Assembly (NCBI GenBank): GCA_028284345.1
Contig: JANQRY010000003.1
Location: 992,001 to 1,056,000, forward strand
DNA length: 64,000 bases
Origin: Hyphococcus sp.
Lineage (GTDB): Bacteria > Pseudomonadota > Alphaproteobacteria > Caulobacterales > Parvularculaceae
Reading direction: 5' to 3'
Made by a program: the position numbers and the translations under genes
Shown here: positions 58,796-64,000 of the stretch, piece after piece
Layout: each line of letters opens with the position of its first letter
Numbering within the stretch: position 1 is the first letter of the stretch
Notes under the pieces: model-generated
The model's input: only the letters and a program-made list of their open reading frames with translations
Told to the model about the DNA's origin: nothing
The model's database searches: none

Positions 58796-60496
58796 ATGCA
58801 ACACGAGACATTGATACGCGGAGGAGAACTCATCGACGGCACCGGTGCCGACCCGATCCGCGCGGATATCGCAATTGATAAAGGAAAGATCACACGGATC
58901 GGCGACCTTTCCGAGGCCCAGGCGGAAACCAATCTCGAGGCAACCGGTAAAACCGTCACTCCCGGCTTTATTGACCTCCACACGCATCTGGATGCCCAAA
59001 TCGGCTGGGATCCCGAACTCACATCAAGCTCTTATCATGGCGTTACCACGGTGTTGATCGGCAATTGCGGCGTGGGCTTCGCGCCCGTCTCGGAACCCAA
59101 CCGGCCCTATATGGCCAAACTCATGGAATCAGTGGAAGACATCGCCGCTGAAGCCATTCTCGATGGGCTGCCCTGGAATTGGACCAGCTACGGCGAGTAT
59201 CTGGACTCTCTCCAAGCCATGAAACCGGCGCTCAATGTTGTAGGTCTCGCCGGCCATTCGTCCATCCGCTTTGAAGCCATGGGCGACAAAAGCATGGACG
59301 AAGGCATACAGCCCGACGACCGCGAACTTGAGCATATTGTTCGCCTGGTGAAAGACTCCGTTGAAGCCGGCGCCGTCGGCTTTTCAACATCGCGCTTCCT
59401 GCCCCATACGGTCCCTGACGGCAGATGCACGCCCGGCACGTGGGCGGATCTGCGCGAAACGGAAGCAATCCAAAAGGCCGTGGTCGAAGCGGGAGGCAAA
59501 GGCGCCCTTTTCCAATCGGCCAACGACTTCCAAACCCGTTTCGACACGGAACTGAAAATGTTCGAGCAAGGAACACAGGCCGGATGCCATGTGATGTTTT
59601 CCGGCGGCGCCGGCCAAAAGGGCGATGGCGGTGTGGCGCGCTGGCAAGAGTTCATGGAAAAGCAAAATGAAGGCGACAAGCGCCTGGTCAGCATTTGCCA
59701 CACACGGCCAAGCGGAGCGTTCTTTGGTCTGGCCCAATTGTCTCCTTTCACGGGTAAGTCCGAGGCCTGGAAGAATCTGATGAGCTTGCCGACCATCGAA
59801 GACAGAGTCGCCACTCTGAAGGATCCGATCAAACGCCAAGAACTCATCGAAGAGGGCAGACGGATCGGCCACCTCTCCAAGATGGCGTCGCAACTGCATC
59901 CTTTCGGTACGGATGAAACGCCCAATCTGGATTTTGAGCGCAAAGCCAGTCTCGAACAGCTCGCAAGTCAGGCCGGTAAAGACGTGGTCGAGACTTATGT
60001 CGACCGCCTCATCGCATCCGAAGGCCGGGAGTTCTTTAATCTTTGGGCCTTCGGCGGCAATCTGGAGAACCAGTGGAGGTTCATGAATTTGCCCCACGTC
60101 ATTCCCATGCTGGGAGACGCCGGCGCCCATGTTGGTTTCTTCACGGACACGGACTCGCCCACCGTCCTGTTGAGTGAATTGGTTCGCAAGCAAGAGGTCT
60201 ACTCTCTCCCCGAAGCGGTCCACCGGATTACACAAAAGTCAGCAGACGTCCTTGGTCTAAAGGACAGAGGCGTTCTCAAAGAAGGCTACAACGCCGACAT
60301 CAATATCATTGACATGGATGAACTCGCCACCTGCCACCCCTATTATGTAAACGACTTTCCTCATGATGGCGGCCGTTTCATTGTCAAGTCGAGAGGATAT
60401 GTCGCAACGTTGGTCGCCGGAGAAGTCGTCGTCAAGAACGGCGAGCACACGGGCGCGCGGCCCGGCGAAGTCATTCGCGAATTCGCACGCGGATAG
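58796..60496 (+). CDS. Amidohydrolase, N-acyl-D-amino-acid deacylase-like
   Basis: The 566-residue enzyme has the amidohydrolase metal site near the start (PGFIDLHTHLDAQIGWDPE), then VLIGNCGVGFAPVS with the bridging Cys seen in D-aminoacylases, and DAGAHVGFFTDTDSPT with the late Asp. Family members remove N-acyl groups from D-amino acids or hydrolyse similar amides. GGAGGAACAAAG lies before the ATG. Its stop is followed after 20 bases by the GNAT gene, so the two form an operon. Confidence 0.93.
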   Translation: MQHETLIRGGELIDGTGADPIRADIAIDKGKITRIGDLSEAQAETNLEATGKTVTPGFIDLHTHLDAQIGWDPELTSSSYHGVTTVLIGNCGVGFAPVSEPNRPYMAKLMESVEDIAAEAILDGLPWNWTSYGEYLDSLQAMKPALNVVGLAGHSSIRFEAMGDKSMDEGIQPDDRELEHIVRLVKDSVEAGAVGFSTSRFLPHTVPDGRCTPGTWADLRETEAIQKAVVEAGGKGALFQSANDFQTRFDTELKMFEQGTQAGCHVMFSGGAGQKGDGGVARWQEFMEKQNEGDKRLVSICHTRPSGAFFGLAQLSPFTGKSEAWKNLMSLPTIEDRVATLKDPIKRQELIEEGRRIGHLSKMASQLHPFGTDETPNLDFERKASLEQLASQAGKDVVETYVDRLIASEGREFFNLWAFGGNLENQWRFMNLPHVIPMLGDAGAHVGFFTDTDSPTVLLSELVRKQEVYSLPEAVHRITQKSADVLGLKDRGVLKEGYNADINIIDMDELATCHPYYVNDFPHDGGRFIVKSRGYVATLVAGEVVVKNGEHTGARPGEVIREFARG

Positions 60497-60516
60497 TGGG
60501 AAACGAGAGGAACGCA

Positions 60517-61011
60517 GTGAGCGAACAAATCTCCATTCGCCCCTATGAACCGGCGGACCTTACCGAGGTTGAGCGGATCAGAGCCGCCGCCTACGTCCCT
60601 GTGTTCCAGTCGTTTCGTTATATTGTCGGCCCACAAATTGCCCGCAAGGCGCTGACCAACCTCGAGGGCGAACAAGGCGATCATCTCGCCGAAATCTGTG
60701 ATCCCGCCTCCAAATATCATCTCTATGTCGCTGAAGCCGACGGCAACATCGTCGGCTTTTGCTGTTATTCGTGTGATGACGAACAAAAAGTAGGGGAGAT
60801 TGGGCTGAACGCCGTCGATCCCGATCACGCAAACCAAGGGATTGGAACGGCTTTGTACGAGTATGCGTTGGAGCGAATGAAGGAACAAGGCATGGAGGCC
60901 GCAACGGTGGGAACTGGGCTGGACGACAGCCATGCCCCCGCCCGCCGGGCCTATGAAAAAGCCGGCTTCGGACCGGGCCTTCCTACCGTCTATCTCTATC
61001 GGCTTTTGTGA
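60517..61011 (+). CDS. GNAT family N-acetyltransferase
   Basis: The GTG at 60517 (MSEQISIRPYEPADLTEVE) follows GAGAGGAA. The 164-residue enzyme has the acetyl-CoA-binding motif VDPDHANQGIGTALYEYAL (Q/RxxGxG/A) and ARRAYEKAGF at the end, both standard GNAT features. It transfers an acetyl group to an amine or amino acid. Being next to a deacylase suggests it handles amino acids or related amines, but the substrate is unknown. Confidence 0.92.
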   Translation: MSEQISIRPYEPADLTEVERIRAAAYVPVFQSFRYIVGPQIARKALTNLEGEQGDHLAEICDPASKYHLYVAEADGNIVGFCCYSCDDEQKVGEIGLNAVDPDHANQGIGTALYEYALERMKEQGMEAATVGTGLDDSHAPARRAYEKAGFGPGLPTVYLYRLL

Positions 61012-61018
61012 ATGGCGC

Positions 61019-61360
61019 CTAACTCGAAACCAAAGAGAACACGTCGTCGGAAACAAGCCCTGCACACGAGCATTGCTTACTCTCGGAGCCATCCGTGCAC
61101 AAAACGAGGCCCGATGCAAGATCGATAGCTCCGACGCTACCGTGACTTGAACAACATCCCTCTAGGGAGCAAATCAAGTTTCCATCCGCTGCGGGAGAAA
61201 CACGCAAGTGCATCGGCTCGCGCTCTTCGGCACCCAGGTGCGGCCCCTCAGAGAAACGCACCGTCGCAGTGGGCATGCCGCTCACAATGACCAACGCAAG
61301 CGCCGCGATCACGGTTAAGATTAACGTGGAGCCGGCGAACCAGCCTAAGAACCATTTCAT
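61019..61360 (-). CDS. Small hypothetical protein, membrane-anchored, Cys-rich
   Basis: The ATG at 61360 follows GGAGG by five bases. The 113-residue protein has one N-terminal helix (WFAGSTLILTVIAALALVIV) and a likely external part with five cysteines clustered in ICSLEGCCSSHG, LVLCTDG and QCSCAG, suggesting disulphides or metal binding. Family not recognised. It is convergent with the GNAT gene, 7 bases apart. Confidence 0.6.
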   Translation of the reverse strand: MKWFLGWFAGSTLILTVIAALALVIVSGMPTATVRFSEGPHLGAEEREPMHLRVSPAADGNLICSLEGCCSSHGSVGAIDLASGLVLCTDGSESKQCSCAGLVSDDVFSLVSS

Positions 61361-61530
61361 GGCCACCTCCTGTGACCTTAATCATACAAGATCGGGACCA
61401 GGATTAAGGCAGAAGCGTGGCATGAGCAGACCTCAAGATCGAAATTCTGACCGAAATCGTGGGGCAAATGGCAAATGGAAAGGATGGAATACCGCCATAA
61501 TGCGCGGTGTCGATCAGAGAGAGGCAAATA

Positions 61531-62268
61531 ATGAACACGAAGAATACGACCGAAAGCAAACAAGAACCCCAAGGGAGATACCTCGCCGCGTTCTTATCTC
61601 TGGGGGTCGCGCTGGGATATCTGGCATCGGCCATCGCGGCGGCAAACATGCCCCCCGCTCTCCAAGCTGACCCGAACATATCGCGTCATGACTTTTGGCT
61701 CGTCCTTACAGAAGATCCCGTCGCTCACCTCGCCATGCATTGGGGCTTTGTCCTTGCCGGCCTCGCGGGAATTGGTTTGGTGGCGCTGCTTTGGCACTTG
61801 AGATCCAAAGACAACGGCCCCTGGTTTGTCATTGCCTCCGCATTTGCTCTGGTTGGATTTGCAGTTCTCGCCCGCAGCCACTTAATGGAGATCGAATTCG
61901 ACCAAACTGTTTTGCCCGAATATGCGCAGGCCGATCCGGCCTATCAATGGGCCGTTCAGGTGGTGGCCGGACTTGCTCTTGACGTTCCCGACGGCGTGTT
62001 GACCATGGGCGGTATCGCTCTTTGGATGGCAGTGGCCGCCGCATCTTTGCGGTCACAGCAGATTGCCAGTACGCCCTTCGCTCTGGTCGGTGCAATTGCC
62101 GCCGCGTCTTTGCTCGCGGGCGTAATCGGCTACGCCGTGTTGAATCAGGCCTTGATAGTCGCTTCTTTTGTTGGCGGATATCTGATCGCCGGCCCTATTT
62201 GGCATGTCTGGCTTGCGATCATATTGATCAGACTCTCAACCAGAGAGTCTAAGGCGCCTTCTCAATGA
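61531..62268 (+). CDS. Conserved hypothetical membrane protein
   Basis: The start MNTKNTTESKQEPQGRYLA follows AGAGAGGCAAATA. The 245-residue protein has about six hydrophobic helices (for example YLAAFLSLGVALGYLASAI, ALIVASFVGGYLIAGPIWHV). No catalytic motif is seen. It is convergent with the TetR gene, whose end overlaps it by about 20 bases. Function unknown. Confidence 0.75.
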   Translation: MNTKNTTESKQEPQGRYLAAFLSLGVALGYLASAIAAANMPPALQADPNISRHDFWLVLTEDPVAHLAMHWGFVLAGLAGIGLVALLWHLRSKDNGPWFVIASAFALVGFAVLARSHLMEIEFDQTVLPEYAQADPAYQWAVQVVAGLALDVPDGVLTMGGIALWMAVAAASLRSQQIASTPFALVGAIAAASLLAGVIGYAVLNQALIVASFVGGYLIAGPIWHVWLAIILIRLSTRESKAPSQ

Positions 62269-62866
62269 GGGCGCCGAGAGCTCGCAGGAACTCTTGCCGC
62301 TCCTTAAGAAACTCCGGATCATTGGGCGCCCGTCCCGTGATCATCTTTGTGTACTGAGGGAACGCGATCGGAAAGGTCACCAAAGCCACAAGTGACAATT
62401 GCAATTGTCCCGCATCCAGGTCGTCTGGCCAGTGACCTTCCTGCTGAAGCATGCGGATCGCCTCCACCAAACCAGCCCACCCTCGCGTGCGTTCTGTTTC
62501 ATTGACAATATCCTCCGCCCCATAGGTAAGCGCTTCCCATGTAATGAGACGAGTCCATTCCTCATCGGCAAATTGATGGGCTTGCCAATGGGCCAACGCC
62601 TCAGGCAACGAAAAGTCCTCTGCTGCCCCTCTATCTTCGGCCGTCTGGCCCGCTTTTCCCTTAAGCAAGGCTCGGAACAACCCCTCTTTGTCCCCGAAAT
62701 AGTGGTAGATCATGCGCTTGTTCACACCGGAAAGCGCAGCAATCTCATCGACGCGTGCGCCATCCAATCCTTTGGCACAAAATTCTGTCAAAGCAGCGTC
62801 TAAGATCCGCTGACGAGTTGCTTCGGGATCTCTCTTGGGCATGGTCGGATCAATTTCGGTTGACAT
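62249..62866 (-). CDS. TetR/AcrR family transcriptional regulator
   Basis: The 205-residue protein has the TetR helix-turn-helix at about 15-60 (TRQRILDAALTEFCAKGLDGARVDEIAALSGVNKRMIYHYF in part). The C-terminal domain has HWQAHQFADEEWTRLITWEALTYG, typical of the ligand-binding half. A perfect 10-bp-arm palindrome lies 7 bases upstream of its start, so it probably represses itself and the divergent GyrI-like gene. The start codons are 53 bases apart. Confidence 0.93.
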   Translation of the reverse strand: MSTEIDPTMPKRDPEATRQRILDAALTEFCAKGLDGARVDEIAALSGVNKRMIYHYFGDKEGLFRALLKGKAGQTAEDRGAAEDFSLPEALAHWQAHQFADEEWTRLITWEALTYGAEDIVNETERTRGWAGLVEAIRMLQQEGHWPDDLDAGQLQLSLVALVTFPIAFPQYTKMITGRAPNDPEFLKERQEFLRALGALIEKAP

Positions 62867-62872
62867 TTTCCT

Positions 62873-62894
62873 AAAGTAACTATTTAGTTACTTT
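62873..62894. promoter_or_regulatory. Perfect palindrome: operator of the divergent TetR/GyrI-like pair
   Basis: AAAGTAACTA (62873-62882), TT, TAGTTACTTT (62885-62894) is exactly self-complementary over ten pairs. It sits between the two divergent start codons (62866 and 62920), where it would block both promoters. The shape and location are those of a TetR dimer site. Confidence 0.85.
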
Positions 62895-62919
62895 GTAGGC
62901 AAAGTAAAGTGGAGGCAGA

Positions 62920-63387
62920 ATGGCCGAGTCGCAAACTTGCACCATCGTCGAACGCGAGACAATGTTCACGCTCACCATCACCCGAGAAACGACACCCCCG
63001 GAGCTCGGCGCTGTCTTTGCGGAGTGCTTTCCAACGGTATTCACCTTCATCACGTCCAAAGGCATCGAACCCTCAGGCCGCCCATTCGGGCGCTACATTG
63101 AAATGACCGAAACGAAAGTAGTCGTGGAGTGCGGGATTCCAGTCCCCCGCGAGCTGGAGGGAGAGGGCGAAATTACCTCGTCCCAAATCACGCCCGGGCG
63201 GTACGTCGAATTGATCCATATGGGATCTTTCGACACTCTGGGAGACTCTCACGCCGCGATGAATGCATACATCGCAGCAAACAATCTGCAAATCATCGGT
63301 CCGCCTATCGAGTTCTATGTGACGGACCCGGAAACGGAGACGGATCCGGCCAATTGGCGAACGGACATTATCTATCCAATTGCGTGA
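62920..63387 (+). CDS. GyrI-like small-molecule-binding domain protein
   Basis: The 155-residue protein matches GyrI/AraC-effector-type domains: KGIEPSGRPFGRYIEMTETKVVVECGIPVPREL (in part) and VELIHMGSFDTLGDSHAAMNAYI, and YVTDPETETDPANWRTDIIYPI at the end. Such domains bind small hydrophobic molecules or toxins, sometimes acting alone. GGAGG is just upstream of the ATG. It is divergent from the TetR gene and shares its operator. Confidence 0.92.
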   Translation: MAESQTCTIVERETMFTLTITRETTPPELGAVFAECFPTVFTFITSKGIEPSGRPFGRYIEMTETKVVVECGIPVPRELEGEGEITSSQITPGRYVELIHMGSFDTLGDSHAAMNAYIAANNLQIIGPPIEFYVTDPETETDPANWRTDIIYPIA

Positions 63388-63392
63388 ATTGA

Positions 63393-63408
63393 GGATTAGG
63401 CCTAATCC
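63393..63408. repeat. Perfect palindrome at the convergent ends of gyrI-like and sirtuin genes
   Basis: GGATTAGGCCTAATCC reads the same on both strands. It sits 6 bases past the GyrI-like stop and overlaps the sirtuin's stop. There is no T-run. It may be a weak bidirectional end structure or chance. Confidence 0.3.
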
Positions 63409-64000
63409 AAAGGCACCGCCGCCGTCATAACCTTGCCAATCTCGTCGTTGATCACAAGATCGGCGTAGGCATCTTGTTCCGTAGGCTCTCGGTTTAGGAT
63501 GACAAGTTTGGCTCCATTTTGCTTCGCCTGCAGAGGAAACGCCGCAGCGGGATAAACAACGAGCGAAGACCCGATCACGACAAAGAGATCGCAGGCCATC
63601 GTTTCCTCGCCAGCACGCATCATAGGCTCTTCCGGCATGGCCTGACCGAACGATATCGTCGCCGTTTTGACGATACCGCCGCAGTCCCGACACGAGGGAA
63701 TCTCATCACGTCCAAGAAAAGACTGTTTGAGCACGTCCAATTCATGACGCAGATTACAGGAAAGACAGGTCGCATAGGATGCATTGCCGTGTAGCTCGAT
63801 CACCTGCTCTGAAGGAATGCCTGAATCTTGGTGCAAATTGTCCACATTCTGAGTAATGACCGCTGAGACTTTTCCAGACTGGACGAGCTTAGCCACCGCA
63901 TAATGTCCGCTGTTGGGCGCCGCACCCACGAGCTTGTCCTCACCTTTGAACCGCCGCTCCCAAGACTCGCGCCGCGCGTCCTCGCTACTCAGAAAGTCTC
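63402..64000 (-). CDS. NAD-dependent protein deacetylase (SIR2 family), 5-prime end missing
   Basis: The C-terminal 199 residues of a sirtuin are present; the gene runs off the right edge with the frame open. It shows VITQNVDNLHQDSG (the QNxD/NxDxL and catalytic region), VIELHGNASYATCLSCN with the catalytic His and first zinc Cys pair, SCRDCGGIVKTATISFGQ with the second, and DLFVVIGSSLVVYPAAAF. It removes acyl groups from lysines using NAD. The reading frame upstream of the apparent ATG at 63929 continues (RRESWERRFKGEDKLVG), so the true start is outside the window. Confidence 0.95.
   Translation of the reverse strand, partial: DFLSSEDARRESWERRFKGEDKLVGAAPNSGHYAVAKLVQSGKVSAVITQNVDNLHQDSGIPSEQVIELHGNASYATCLSCNLRHELDVLKQSFLGRDEIPSCRDCGGIVKTATISFGQAMPEEPMMRAGEETMACDLFVVIGSSLVVYPAAAFPLQAKQNGAKLVILNREPTEQDAYADLVINDEIGKVMTAAVPLD

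Overview
The window is a chromosomal segment of an alphaproteobacterium. The sequence suggests this through a GcvA-type LysR regulator, a sulphite-reduction operon carrying DUF2849 and DUF934 partners, an ECF11/ChrR sigma/anti-sigma pair beside DUF1365 and an FAD oxidoreductase, a TadG-like protein, a possible cobalamin riboswitch on cobU, and many acyl-CoA, VOC and NTF2-like genes of the kind common in heterotrophic Rhizobiales/Parvibaculales-like bacteria. The exact lineage is inference. I see no phage, plasmid, IS element, rRNA, tRNA or CRISPR array.

Layout. 1-1.8 kb: end of a 3-hydroxyacyl-CoA dehydrogenase plus etfA/etfB. 2-6.7 kb: rhomboid protease, membrane-anchored GH24 lysozyme-like protein, secreted cyclase-family hydrolase and a double-domain glycosyltransferase. 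6.7-10 kb: type I secretion adaptor and ABC exporter behind a TetR-type palindrome. 10-16 kb: phytanoyl-CoA dioxygenase, cytochrome c with a long acidic tail, TadG/vWA protein and MnmC. 16-21.2 kb: MpaB-like oxygenase divergent from a membrane AraC regulator, di-iron hydroxylase, DUF2147 and aldehyde dehydrogenase. 21.3-25 kb: accessory genes (RDD, PHA-granule protein, M48 protease, TetR + VOC). 25-31 kb: cysH-DUF934-cysI-DUF2849-cysG operon, divergent from a GcvA-like regulator. 31-38 kb: enoyl-CoA hydratase, NTF2-like proteins, PhoX, cobU, HD protein and SYLF protein. 37.7-43.4 kb: a Rieske-ThDP enzyme fusion with a downstream unknown partner, VOC protein, flavodoxin-like protein and DUF6134. 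43.4-47.1 kb: ECF11/ChrR stress locus. 47.2-49.5 kb: a four-gene redox module centred on an MsrQ-like haem membrane protein fused to a Rieske domain. 49.5-52.8 kb: MBL hydrolase, unknown envelope proteins and an ABA4-like protein. 53-64 kb: fatty-acid/xenobiotic catabolism (acyl-CoA ligase, AKR, acyl-CoA dehydrogenase, SDR, D-aminoacylase-like, GNAT), a TetR/GyrI-like divergent pair with a perfect operator palindrome, and a truncated sirtuin.

How the genes fit together. ETF, acyl-CoA dehydrogenase, enoyl-CoA hydratase, hydroxyacyl-CoA dehydrogenase and acyl-CoA ligase form scattered parts of fatty-acid oxidation. The cys operon supplies siroheme and reduces activated sulphate to sulphide. The ECF11 pair probably drives the divergent FAD oxidoreductase/DUF1365 operon from two matching promoters (TGATCC-N16-CGTA) that can be read directly between them. 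The most unusual items are the haem/Rieske membrane module with its cysteine-motif partner, the Rieske-ThDP fusion, and a ChrR-like anti-sigma factor lacking all four usual N-terminal zinc ligands.
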